Notes: generated by a model from the letters alone, not told the origin. A stretch of 19,251 bases of DNA from JACKCB01 sp964452775 (GCA_964452775.1 CAYVQP010000074.1:1-19251); one strand, 5' to 3'. Counted from the stretch's first letter, positions 1-7,423 are shown. Numbers and translations: made by a program.

Positions 1-2159
1 CCGGAGACGGTTTCCTGGGGACCAGCGCCACACTGGCCTCAGACATCACCCTCGTCCTGCAGATCATCTTCTTCGTTGCCGTCTGTGTCGGGGCTGCCGT
101 CCAGCGCTTCAAGAAGTACCGGCTGCACGACTGGATTCAGACCCCGGTGGTCGTCCTCAACCTGATCCTCGTCGTCGTGGTGATGATGGCCTCCTTTCGC
201 CGGCAACAGGTCCTGCAAACCCTGCCGCAACGCCCCACCGACCCATACTACTTCCTCGCCTTCATGCACGCCGGCCTGGGGCTGGTCACCGCCCTGCTCT
301 CCGTCTACCTGCTGCTCGCCGGCCACAAGATATTGCCCCGGCGCATCGGCCAATTGCGCTACGTCATGTGGGCCGGGCTGATATTCTGGACGCTCACCTT
401 CCTCTGCGGGGTCACCACCTACCTCACCTGGTACGTCTTTAGCGCCCCGGCCAGCGCCGCCGTCGTCGAGGAAAGCGCTGAGCTGGTCAGCGCGTCGGGG
501 GAGTCCGGGCAACCCGGCGCGCCCGGTACGCAGCGGGTGCTGTTGCAGAACTTCAACTTCATGCCGGAGGAGCTGACCATCGTCGCCGGCACCGAGGTCG
601 TCTGGCTGAATCAAGACGGCGCGCCGCACAACGTCACCTTTGTCAACGGTGAAGTGGTCAGCGAAAACTTCTTTCAGGGCTTCACCTTCTCGCACACCTT
701 TGAAGAGCCGGGCGTGGTAGAGATGTACTGTTCCCTACACGGCGGCCCCGGCTCCGGCATGCACTCCACCATTACCGTGCTGGAAAACACCGCCGACAAC
801 GTGGCCCAGGCGGCGGAGGTGCAGGCGGCCCAGCCCACGCCCAACCCCATTCCGCCCACGCCCACGCCCGCTCCGCCCGTCCCGCCGCCGCCGGTCGCCT
901 TGATTGAGCCGCCCGCGCCCGCCGAGACTGTGGTGGGCATCGTCTCCTTCCATGATGTCCTGGCCCATAGCGACCAGGTGCAAATCTCGCTCTCCGGCGT
1001 GGCCCCCGCCGCCGCGAATCGCCAATATCAGGCCTGGCTGGTGGACCATGCCGGCGGCCGGCGGCTGGACCTGGGCATTGTCTCCCCGGCCGCCGACGGC
1101 AGCCTGGCGCTGATTTACGATGAGCCGGCCCATCAAAACCTGTTGGCCCTCTACGACGGCTTTGAAATCACGGATGAGCCGCAATTTGACGACGATCCCA
1201 GCGCCGGGCCGGTGGTGTATGGCGGCCGGCAACCGCCCAGCGCCACCTCCTTTACCCGCAAGATTACAATCTCCGCGCCGGACACGCCGGCCGGGGTCGC
1301 CTACGCCCTCGGCGCGCGAACGCAAGCCGAGGAGCTGCAGCGCCACGTGGAAGAGCTGGCCTCCTCCTACGAATTCCTCAGCATCGCCGACTCCCAGCGC
1401 CACGCCGAGCACATCGTCAACTTGCTGGAAGGCGAGCACGGCGAGTTCTTTGGCGATCAGGACGGCCTGCATGGCGCGCAGAATCCCGGCGACGGCTTCG
1501 GCATCATCCCCTACGTCCAGATGATGGCCGCCGCCGCCGGGCAGGCCGCCCAGGCCGCTGATGCCGATGGGGCGGTGCAGGTACACGCCGGCCATGTGGA
1601 GATGGCGGCCGCCAACGCTCAGGCAACGGCGGAACAATTGCGCGAGGCGGCGCTGCAGGTGCTGCAGGCGCAAAGGGTGGGCGACATCGGGCCGCAGGTG
1701 GAAGCGATGCTCCGGCTCAGCCCGCTGCTGCTCAACGGCGAGGATAAGAACGGCGACGGCAACATCGCGCCGGACGAGGGCGGCATCTTCACCGGCTACC
1801 AGCACGCCCAATACATGGCCGCAATCGGCGTGTCCACCAACGTGGCCGGCGAAATCACGGCCGCGCCCACCAGCACCCCGGCCCCCGAACAGGCCGGCCT
1901 GGTCACCGTCCTGATGCTCGATTTCCGCTTTGACGCGCCATCCATCACCATCCCGGCCGGCACGACCGTGCGCTTCGTCAACAACGGCCAGATGCAGCAC
2001 TCCGCCACCGCCGACGACGGCTCGTTTGACACCGGCCTGCTCGCCGCCGGCAGCGAGGCCAGCGTCACCTTTGACACGCCGGGGACGTATTTCTACTATT
2101 GCCTGCTGCACGGCGCGCCCGGCGGGCTGGGCATGGCCGGGGTGATTATCGTCGAGTAA
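1..2159 (+). CDS. DUF420-like membrane protein fused to two cupredoxin domains (5' end cut off by window)
   Basis: The frame is open from base 3, so the true start lies upstream; GTG at 147 falls inside a predicted helix. About 718 residues are visible. The first ~145 form four hydrophobic helices with the spacing and the Lys-x-His, Asn-Leu and Gly-x-x-Thr-Tyr positions of DUF420 (YozB-like) membrane proteins. Next comes cupredoxin 1 (about 534-783), with candidate type-1 copper ligands His at 627, Cys at 729, His at 738 and Met at 759. A Pro/Thr linker follows, then an RskA-like beta domain (about 930-1270) and a helical segment with HAEHIVN (near 1400) and VHAGHVE. A textbook EF-hand loop (1743-1778, DKNGDGNIAPDE) precedes cupredoxin 2 (about 1900-2156) with its own His...CLLHG...GM set. 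The helices should anchor it with the domains outside the membrane. A role in respiratory copper/electron transfer or metal handling is inferred. The C-terminal half is paralogous to the lipoprotein at 3022-4539. Confidence 0.8.
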   Translation, partial: GDGFLGTSATLASDITLVLQIIFFVAVCVGAAVQRFKKYRLHDWIQTPVVVLNLILVVVVMMASFRRQQVLQTLPQRPTDPYYFLAFMHAGLGLVTALLSVYLLLAGHKILPRRIGQLRYVMWAGLIFWTLTFLCGVTTYLTWYVFSAPASAAVVEESAELVSASGESGQPGAPGTQRVLLQNFNFMPEELTIVAGTEVVWLNQDGAPHNVTFVNGEVVSENFFQGFTFSHTFEEPGVVEMYCSLHGGPGSGMHSTITVLENTADNVAQAAEVQAAQPTPNPIPPTPTPAPPVPPPPVALIEPPAPAETVVGIVSFHDVLAHSDQVQISLSGVAPAAANRQYQAWLVDHAGGRRLDLGIVSPAADGSLALIYDEPAHQNLLALYDGFEITDEPQFDDDPSAGPVVYGGRQPPSATSFTRKITISAPDTPAGVAYALGARTQAEELQRHVEELASSYEFLSIADSQRHAEHIVNLLEGEHGEFFGDQDGLHGAQNPGDGFGIIPYVQMMAAAAGQAAQAADADGAVQVHAGHVEMAAANAQATAEQLREAALQVLQAQRVGDIGPQVEAMLRLSPLLLNGEDKNGDGNIAPDEGGIFTGYQHAQYMAAIGVSTNVAGEITAAPTSTPAPEQAGLVTVLMLDFRFDAPSITIPAGTTVRFVNNGQMQHSATADDGSFDTGLLAAGSEASVTFDTPGTYFYYCLLHGAPGGLGMAGVIIVE

Positions 2160-2169
2160 CGCCATGGCG

Positions 2170-2203
2170 AAAGTTGCCAACTTTTCTGAAAGTTGGCAAC
2201 TTT
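2170..2203 (+). terminator. Perfect 15-bp hairpin with TCTG loop
   Basis: Two 15-base arms (2170-2184 and 2189-2203, core AAAGTTGGCAACTTT on the right) pair perfectly around the loop TCTG. It lies 10 nt after the stop of the cupredoxin gene and just before the ribosome-binding site of the next gene. There is no T-tract, so it could be an atypical terminator, an RNA-end stabiliser or a mobile palindrome. The same loop recurs at 7387, 8387 and 8430. Confidence 0.6.
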
Positions 2204-2215
2204 GAATGAGAGGGA

Positions 2216-2668
2216 ATGACCTTGGACACCACATTCACCACCACCGTCACACAAGAAGAAGGTATGAACGCCACTGGCCTCCCTGTCCCGGCCGAGGCGG
2301 TCGCTGCCCTGGGCCAAGGCAAACGCCCCAAAGTGGTGGTCAGCCTGAACGGCTACAGCTACCGCAGCACCGTCGCCGCCTACGGGGATGTCTTCATGCT
2401 GCCGCTCAGCCAGGAACATCGGACGGCGGCCGGGGTCAAAGCCGGCGACCAGGTGGAGGTAACGCTGGAGCTGGATACCGAGCCGCGCACCGTGGAGGTA
2501 CCGGATGACCTGGCGGAGGCCCTTGCAGAGGCCGGCCTGACCGCCAAATTCGACGCCCTATCCTATTCCACCCGCAAAGAACATGCGCGCCAGGTCACAT
2601 CGGCCAAGGCCGCCGAAACCCGCCAGCGGCGCATCGCCAAGATTGTCGCCGGCCTGACCGGAGCATAA
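2216..2668 (+). CDS. DUF1905 / YdeI (OmpD-associated)-like protein
   Basis: A 150-residue soluble protein. Residues ~5-95 match the DUF1905 small beta-barrel: an F-x-x-x-V strand start, VPAEAVAALG, SLNGYSYRSTV, and a final Gly-Asp-x-Val-Glu-Val strand. Residues ~98-148 match the YdeI/OmpD-associated helical tail (VPDDLAEALAEAG, then AKAAETRQRRIAKIV). Many bacteria carry these two modules fused at this length; the molecular role is not firmly known, and some members are linked to bacteriocin tolerance. ATG 2216 is chosen because it includes the first DUF1905 strand and follows GAGAGGG at short spacing. ATG 2264 also has a good site (AAGAAGG) but would cut that strand. The short gap to the upstream gene suggests possible co-transcription. 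Confidence 0.8.
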   Translation: MTLDTTFTTTVTQEEGMNATGLPVPAEAVAALGQGKRPKVVVSLNGYSYRSTVAAYGDVFMLPLSQEHRTAAGVKAGDQVEVTLELDTEPRTVEVPDDLAEALAEAGLTAKFDALSYSTRKEHARQVTSAKAAETRQRRIAKIVAGLTGA

Positions 2669-2670
2669 CC

Positions 2671-3008
2671 GTAACCCGATTTTCCAAATCGGCGCTGTAA
2701 CCCGATTTTGCAAATCGGCGTCGAAATGAAATTTCGACTTACACCTGTAACCCGATTTTGCAAATCGGCGTCGAAATGAAATTTCGACTTACATTTGTAA
2801 NNNNNNNNNNNNNNNNNNNNNNNNNNNNNNNNNNNNNNNNNNNNNNNNNNNNNNNNNNNNNNNNNNNNNNNNNNNNNNNNNNNNNNNNNNNNNNNNNNNN
2901 CAAATCGGCGTCGAAATGAAATTTCGACTTACATTTGTAACCCGATTTTGCAAATCGGCGCTGTAACCCGATTTTCCAAATCGGCATCGAAATGAAATTT
3001 CGATTTAC
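2671..3008. repeat. Hairpin repeat array 1 (GTAA-tagged, head-to-head pairs), interrupted by an N gap
   Basis: This fills the gene-free stretch 2669-3021. The long unit is 50 bp (starting at 2697 and 2747, and again after the gap). It consists of GTAA, hairpin A (CCGATTT-TGC-AAATCGG or loop TCC), then hairpin B (GTCGAAATGAAATTTCGAC at 2720-2738, 2770-2788 and 2910-2928), then TTAC. Because TTAC is the complement of GTAA, A and B form an inverted pair, each with a 5' GTAA tag on its own strand. Short 26-bp units carry hairpin A alone (2671-2696, 2937-2962). The last hairpin B (2986-3004) has A-T in place of the outer G-C pair, so pairing is kept. The array ends 3 nt before the ribosome-binding site of the lipoprotein gene. 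Confidence 0.9.
2801..2900. other. Assembly gap (100 N) inside repeat array 1
   Basis: There are exactly 100 N. Flanking units would need 10 bp plus whole units of 50 or 26 bp to stay in phase, and 100 cannot be made that way. The length is therefore probably a placeholder, and the true copy number is unknown. Confidence 0.95.
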
Positions 3009-3021
3009 AATGGAGGTTCCC

Positions 3022-4539
3022 ATGAAGAAGAGACACGCCAGATTCCTATTGCTCTCCATCATACTCGCCCTACTCGTCGCATGCGGCGGCGCGCCGGCCG
3101 AGGAAGCGCCGACGACTGCCCCGGAGCCTACCGCCATAAGCCCGACCGCAGCGCCGGCCGCCACCGAAGCCGCACCTCCGGCGCCCACCGACGCGCCTCC
3201 CACCGAAGCCCCGCCGGCCACCATGGAGCACGAAGAAGCCGCCCCCACACCCTCCCTGCCGCGCGTCGGCATCCTGCGCTACGAGGACACCGCGACCACC
3301 CGCAGCGGCGGTTACCAGCTGCAGATGATTGACGTTCCGCCGCCGCCCGGCGGCCATCACTACGAGCTATGGCTCTTCGCCGACGACGGCGCGCCGCTCA
3401 ACCTTGGCCCGCTGGAAATCGTGGACGGCGTAGTCAACCAGCGCGGCGAGACCACCGAAAACCTCATCGGCCGTTACAGCTTCGCCCAGGTGACCGTGCA
3501 GCCGGACGGCGAAACCAGCAGCGCCCCCGGCGAGGCCGCCTTCAACGCCCTGGTCGCCGCCGACACCCTGGTGCACATCCGCCACGTCGTCTTCGAGTAT
3601 CCAGACAACCCGGACGGCCAGGGCTTCCTCCTCGGAGCGGAGGCCCAGACCGCGTTGGCCGCCCAACACGCCGGCCTCTCTCTGGAAGCGCTGAACGCCA
3701 ATGACCTGGAAGGGGCCAAACAGCACGCCGAGCACGTGATTAACATCCTCGACGGCGAGGGCGGCAAGGCGTTCAAGGATTACACCGGCGACGGCGTGGC
3801 CCAGAACCCCGGCGACGGCCTGGGCGTGCGCAATTACCTGCTCGGCGCTCAAGACCACGCGCAGTTGGCCTCCGAGGCTGAGGGCGCCACGGACGAGATC
3901 CGCCTACACGCCGAGCACGTGCGCATCGGCGTGGCCAACGCGATGGGCTGGCTGGATGAGGCCATTGATGAGGCGCTGCACGTGATCAGCGCGGACACCG
4001 TCGAGGAGGCGAAGCCCTTTGGCGAAGCGGCCGCTCAGCTGACCATTGACATGACCGCCGGCCGGGACACGGACGGCGATGGGGCGGTCGCCCCCGTGGA
4101 AGGGGAGGGCGGCATCCTCACCGCCTACGAGCATGGGCTGTACATGGGCGGCCTGGAGCTGTACCCCACCGTTGTCCAGCCGGTGACTGAACAGCCCGCG
4201 CCCGAATCGCCGGCAGCCACCGAGGAGCCGGCAGCCACCGAAGCAGCGGCCGGGGAGGCGACCACTACGCCCGGCGAAGTGATCATTGACATGGCTAACT
4301 TCGCCTTTAGCGAGACGACTTTGACCATCCCGGTCGGCACAACGGTCGTCTGGCGCAACCTGGACTCTGTGCAGCACTCGGCCACCGCCGACGACGGCAG
4401 CTTTGACACCGGCCTCTTTGACCCCGGCCAGGAGGCGCGGGTTACGTTTGACACGCCGGGCACCTTTGCCTACTTCTGCCAGTTGCACGGCGGAGCGGGC
4501 GGCGTGGGCATGAGCGCCACCATCATCGTGACCGGCTAA
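3022..4539 (+). CDS. Cupredoxin-domain lipoprotein, paralogue of the upstream membrane protein
   Basis: A 505-residue lipoprotein. ATG 3022 is preceded by GGAGG at 3012-3016. It begins with a signal peptide ending in the lipobox LVAC (Cys21), then a Pro/Thr/Glu-rich linker to ~75. An RskA-like beta domain (~78-200) has the YELWLFADDG and FEYPDNPDG strands. A His-rich helical segment contains KQHAEHVINILDGEGG (~233) and RLHAEHVRIG (~294). A perfect EF-hand-type loop, DTDGDGAVAPVE, lies at 349-360. A second acidic/Ala linker leads to a C-terminal cupredoxin (~413-505) with His452, Cys486, His489 and Met497 as likely type-1 copper ligands. The cupredoxin, HAEH and EF-loop segments align with those of the protein ending at 2159, which indicates duplication. 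Lipid anchoring outside the membrane is expected. Extracytoplasmic copper binding or electron transfer is inferred from the family; the HAEH segment is not a family I recognise. Confidence 0.85.
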   Translation: MKKRHARFLLLSIILALLVACGGAPAEEAPTTAPEPTAISPTAAPAATEAAPPAPTDAPPTEAPPATMEHEEAAPTPSLPRVGILRYEDTATTRSGGYQLQMIDVPPPPGGHHYELWLFADDGAPLNLGPLEIVDGVVNQRGETTENLIGRYSFAQVTVQPDGETSSAPGEAAFNALVAADTLVHIRHVVFEYPDNPDGQGFLLGAEAQTALAAQHAGLSLEALNANDLEGAKQHAEHVINILDGEGGKAFKDYTGDGVAQNPGDGLGVRNYLLGAQDHAQLASEAEGATDEIRLHAEHVRIGVANAMGWLDEAIDEALHVISADTVEEAKPFGEAAAQLTIDMTAGRDTDGDGAVAPVEGEGGILTAYEHGLYMGGLELYPTVVQPVTEQPAPESPAATEEPAATEAAAGEATTTPGEVIIDMANFAFSETTLTIPVGTTVVWRNLDSVQHSATADDGSFDTGLFDPGQEARVTFDTPGTFAYFCQLHGGAGGVGMSATIIVTG

Positions 4540-4554
4540 CTCGTGGCTCCGGCA

Positions 4555-4578
4555 GTAGCCCCGGCATCCTTGCCGGGG
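4555..4578 (+). repeat. Single GTAG-tagged hairpin, inverted relative to array 2
   Basis: GTAG (4555-4558) is followed directly by an 8-bp-arm hairpin, CCCCGGCATCCTTGCCGGGG, with loop TCCT. It is the reverse complement of the hairpins in the array that follows, so together they form an inverted pair. It begins 16 nt after the lipoprotein stop and may also act as a transcription terminator (it is followed by CTTTG, with no real T-tract). Confidence 0.75.
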
Positions 4579-4617
4579 CTTTGTGCGCTCGCCGGCAATA
4601 CACATCCGCAACGGTGG

Positions 4618-5275
4618 TATCATGGGTGTGTTGTGCGGGNNNNNNNNNNNNNNNNNNNNNNNNNNNNNNNNNNNNNNNNNNNNNNNNNNNNNNNNNNNNN
4701 NNNNNNNNNNNNNNNNNNNNNNNNNNNNNNNNNNNNNNNCGGGGCTACGCGGGTCATGGGTGCGATGTGTGGACGGGCAGGAGAAGATTCCCGGTAAGGA
4801 TACCGGGGCTACGCGGGTCATGGGGGTGTTGGGCGGGCCGGCAGGGAGAAGATTCCCGGCAAGGATGCCGGGGCTACGCGGGTAATGGGTGTGTTGGGCG
4901 GGCCGGCAGGGAGAAGATTCCCGGTAAGGATGCCGGGGCTACGCGGGTCATGGGTGTGTTGTGTGGCCGGCAGGAGAAGATTCCCGGCAAGGATGCCGGG
5001 GCTACGCGGGTCATGGGTGCGATGTGTGGACGGGCAGGAGAAGATTCCCGGCAAGGATGCCGGGGCTACGCGGGTCATGGGTGTGTGGTGCGGGCCGGTA
5101 GGGAGAAGATTCCCGGTAAGGATACCGGGGCTACGCGGGTCATGGGGGTGTTGTGTGGGCCGGCAGGAGAAGATTCCCGGTAAGGATACCGGGGCTACGC
5201 GGGTCATGGGTGTATTGTGCGGGCCGGTAGGGAGAAGATTCCCGGCAAGGATGCCGGGGCTACGAGAATAATAGC
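4618..5275. repeat. Hairpin repeat array 2 (63-65-bp units, GTAG-tagged on the minus strand)
   Basis: This lies in the gene-free stretch 4540-5400. Eight copies after the N gap have the shared GAAGATTC at 4783, 4848, 4913, 4976, 5040, 5105, 5169 and 5234, giving periods of 63-65 bp; a partial copy precedes the gap. Each has a hairpin (CCCGGCA-AGGA-TGCCGGG) followed by GGCTAC, i.e. GTAG 5' of the hairpin on the minus strand. Copies 1, 6 and 7 carry CCCGGTA with TACCGGG, a compensatory C-G to T-A swap. Copy 3 has the T-G intermediate. Beyond the array, 5276-5400 holds only small hairpins (5301-5316 and 5359-5381). The period is not a multiple of three, so read-through frames here are not genes. 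Confidence 0.92.
4640..4739. other. Assembly gap (100 N) inside repeat array 2
   Basis: Exactly 100 N, flanked on both sides by array-2 repeat sequence. The number of units missing is unknown. Confidence 0.95.
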
Positions 5276-5358
5276 GACGCTGTAGGGGAACAATACGGCG
5301 AGTGGGCATCCCCACTTTGAAGCCATTGCACATGTGCTAGGAACGCTCAATTGGCGCC

Positions 5359-5381
5359 GGCGCGAGTTGAAATCTCGCGCC
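5359..5381 (+). repeat. Hairpin ahead of the SUMF1-like gene
   Basis: GGCGCGAG and CTCGCGCC pair perfectly around a 7-base loop, 19 nt before ATG 5401. The layout (CGCGA arm, GAAAT near the loop) resembles the array-3 hairpin but lacks the TTAC tag. It could be a decayed copy or a 5' untranslated RNA structure. Confidence 0.5.
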
Positions 5382-5400
5382 AAAGGGAAAGGTGAGCAAC

Positions 5401-6288
5401 ATGAGGCGATCTTGGGTAGCACTCGGCGCAATTGGAGTGGCCGGCTTGGCGATCATCCTGCTGCCGGCCCTGTTTGGGCGGAACTTGCCCGCCTCGGCTG
5501 CGAGTGGGGCGGCGTGGAGCTTTCTACCGGTGATAGTAAGGCCGCTGGTACCGCCGGCGGGAATGGCGGCTGTGCCGGCCGGCGACTTTCGCATGGGCTG
5601 CGACGAGCCCAGCCAGGGGCAGCCCTGTTCCGGCGACCAGGATGACGTACCCTTGCACACGGTCTACCTGGATGCCTTCTTCATTGACCTCGGCGAGGTG
5701 ACGAATGAGGCCTATGGGCAGTGCGTGGCAGCCGGGGCCTGCAATCCACCTTATCTCTTCTCTTCCCGCACCCGCGCTTCATACTTCGACAACCCGGCCA
5801 ATGCGGACTACCCGGTGATCTATGTCTCCTGGTATGACGCGGAGGCATATTGCGGGTGGGCCGGGAAGCGGCTGCCAACCGAAGCGGAGTGGGAAAAGGC
5901 GGGCCGGGGCAGCACGGACATTCGCATCTACCCCTGGGGCGATGATTGGCCCAGCTGCACGCTGGCCAACCGGCCGGGCTGGGGCATCGGCCCGCCTTGC
6001 GTGGGAGATACGACCGCGGTGGGCAGTTATCCGGCCGGGGCCGGCCCGTATTCTGCGCTGGATATGGCCGGAAACGTTGACGAATGGGTGCAAGATTGGT
6101 ACCAATGGAATTATTACGCCGGCTCGCCATACGCCAACCCGCCCGGCCCGGCGACAGGCGACTTTAAGGTGCTTCGCGGAGGTAGCTTTGGTCCATTCGC
6201 CGGCTCCGTGCGCGTGGACAACCGCAATTGGGCTTCGCCGGACGACCAGCTTGAGAGCGCCGGCTTCCGTTGCGCCGCGACTCCGTAG
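5401..6288 (+). CDS. Exported SUMF1/FGE-sulfatase-domain protein, probably not a formylglycine-generating enzyme
   Basis: A 295-residue protein. ATG 5401 follows AAAGGTGAG; GTG 5392 in the same frame would add three residues and use part of that site. Residues 1-35 form a signal peptide or anchor, followed by FLPVIVRPLV. The rest is one FGE-sulfatase (SUMF1, C-type-lectin-like) domain: PAGDFRMGC, the E-V-T-N-E-x-Y segment, KRLPTEAEWEKAGRG, YPWGDDWP, DMAGNVDEWVQDWY, VLRGGSF and a final GFRCA. In true formylglycine-generating enzymes two Cys follow the RGGSY motif. Here that segment reads GPFAGSVRVDNRNW with no Cys, so sulfatase activation is unlikely. Other members of the superfamily bind ligands or have different chemistry. 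Several paired Cys (GCDEPSQGQPC, QCVAAGAC) fit disulfides outside the cytoplasm. Role unknown. Confidence 0.88.
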   Translation: MRRSWVALGAIGVAGLAIILLPALFGRNLPASAASGAAWSFLPVIVRPLVPPAGMAAVPAGDFRMGCDEPSQGQPCSGDQDDVPLHTVYLDAFFIDLGEVTNEAYGQCVAAGACNPPYLFSSRTRASYFDNPANADYPVIYVSWYDAEAYCGWAGKRLPTEAEWEKAGRGSTDIRIYPWGDDWPSCTLANRPGWGIGPPCVGDTTAVGSYPAGAGPYSALDMAGNVDEWVQDWYQWNYYAGSPYANPPGPATGDFKVLRGGSFGPFAGSVRVDNRNWASPDDQLESAGFRCAATP

Positions 6289-6488
6289 GAATCAAGGAAG
6301 TTAGAGGTTTTCCCGGCGCCCCAATCGCCCGGCCCCGAAGTTTGACCAAAGCCGGTACTCCGGAGGTCTTCCTTCGCGCCCTTCGCGCCTTCGCGTAAGC
6401 AATAAAACGCTGACCCGGCCGCCCGAGTCGCAAGGTTCCGGGAGTGCTCCTGGCGCGGGAAGGCGTGAAAACGTGAGAACAAGAGAAC

Positions 6489-7361
6489 ATGCAAGCATCG
6501 AACATGATAGACCAGCAGGAATTACTGGCGCTCCGCGACGAATACGGCCGGCTGCGGGCGGCGGCTCTGGGCGGTTGGCGCGTCGCCGGCCGGCCCGGCG
6601 CCCCGCCGGGCATGCGCCGGGTGCGCGACCTGACCTTATTGCCCCTGATTGGCCGGCTGACCCTGGTCATTAGCTGCGATTCCAACGCCTCCATCGGCGA
6701 AAAACCGAACGACGCCTTACCCAAGCAGTACGCCGAGGTGGGCATCTCCGCCTTGAAGGTGCCCATGATGGAGCTGCTCGCCGCCGGAGCGACGCCGTTG
6801 ATCATCATCAACGCCCTGTGCATGGAGATGGAGCCGTCCGGCCGGAAGTTCATTGCCGCCATGCGCGGCGAGCTGGAGCGCTGCGGCTATGACCCCGGCC
6901 TGATGCTCACCGGCAGCACCGAGGACAACGCCCTCACCCTGCAAAGCGGCATCGGCGTGACCGTCATCGGGTTGGTGGACGAAGAGCGCTTGCGACTGGG
7001 CAAGACGCAGCCCGGCGACGTGGTGTTGTGCGCCGGCAACCCCAAGGACGGGGTGCGCTATCCATACACGGAGGGCGAGCCGGACCTGGCCTCGATTTCG
7101 ACGGTGCTGGCCCTGAACGACGCGCCCGGCGTGCGCGAGATATTGCCGGTCGGCTCGCATGGCGTGGTCTACGAAGCAAACGAGCTGGCCCGGGCGGCCG
7201 GCTGCTCCTTCCAACTGGCCGCCCCGCCGCCGGAAATTAACCTGTACATTTCGGCCGGCGCTTCGACGGCGGTGTTGGTCTCCGTAGCCGAGGAGCACAT
7301 AGCTGCCGTCGCGGCCGCGGTTGCGCCGGCTCCGGTGTACGTGGTCGGTTCGGTCAGGTAG
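6489..7361 (+). CDS. PurM-like (AIR synthase-related) ATP-binding protein, possible small-molecule kinase
   Basis: A 290-residue cytoplasmic protein with the plan of the PurM/ThiL/SelD/HypE superfamily. An N-terminal domain carries RDLTLLPLIG and a strand plus acidic loop (ISCDSNASIGEKPND, nucleotide/metal site), then the KVPMMELLAAGATPLIIINAL helix. A C-terminal domain has LTGSTEDN, GVTVIGLVD and a GDVVLCAGNPKDG turn. The overall pattern, including the GSTE-x-N segment, reminds me of alpha-ribazole kinases (CblS) of Firmicutes, but no other cobalamin gene is nearby and I would not assign that name. ATG 6489 lacks a clear ribosome-binding site; ATG 6504 is an alternative removing five residues. 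The next gene starts 62 nt after the stop, separated by a strong hairpin; a shared pathway is inferred. The preceding 200 bases (6289-6488) show nothing convincing. Confidence 0.7.
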   Translation: MQASNMIDQQELLALRDEYGRLRAAALGGWRVAGRPGAPPGMRRVRDLTLLPLIGRLTLVISCDSNASIGEKPNDALPKQYAEVGISALKVPMMELLAAGATPLIIINALCMEMEPSGRKFIAAMRGELERCGYDPGLMLTGSTEDNALTLQSGIGVTVIGLVDEERLRLGKTQPGDVVLCAGNPKDGVRYPYTEGEPDLASISTVLALNDAPGVREILPVGSHGVVYEANELARAAGCSFQLAAPPPEINLYISAGASTAVLVSVAEEHIAAVAAAVAPAPVYVVGSVR

Positions 7362-7371
7362 CCGGAGACCG

Positions 7372-7405
7372 AAACCCCGCAGCTCTTCTGAGAGCTGCGG
7401 GGTTT
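7372..7405 (+). terminator. Perfect 15-bp hairpin with TCTG loop
   Basis: Arms 7372-7386 (AAACCCCGCAGCTCT) and 7391-7405 pair perfectly around TCTG. The right arm ends in GGTTT, so this is a good intrinsic-terminator candidate for the PurM-like gene. It may reduce read-through into the gene starting at 7424. Confidence 0.7.
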
Positions 7406-7423
7406 GTACTGGAAGGACAGATC

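Noticed and set aside
735..2234. Long minus-strand open frame (499 residues) opposite the cupredoxin gene
   Set aside because: Gly/Arg/His-rich shadow of a GC-rich gene. The plus-strand frame has clear domains and conserved copper ligands, and the minus frame resembles no family.
4581..5271. Open frames of 100-200 residues through array 2, on both strands
   Set aside because: They read tandem non-coding repeats whose period is not a multiple of three, giving shifted versions of the same peptide in different frames, and they run through an N gap.
5282..5316. Possible further REP-like unit (GTAGGGGA...TCCCC and AGTGGG-CATC-CCCACT)
   Set aside because: GTAG is present but the tag-to-hairpin spacing and stem do not match array 2; two alternative weak foldings exist, so it is not claimed.
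6289..6488. Riboswitch (e.g. cobalamin) before the PurM-like gene
   Set aside because: I looked because of the alpha-ribazole-kinase resemblance, but saw no conserved cobalamin-box-like core or convincing stem arrangement.
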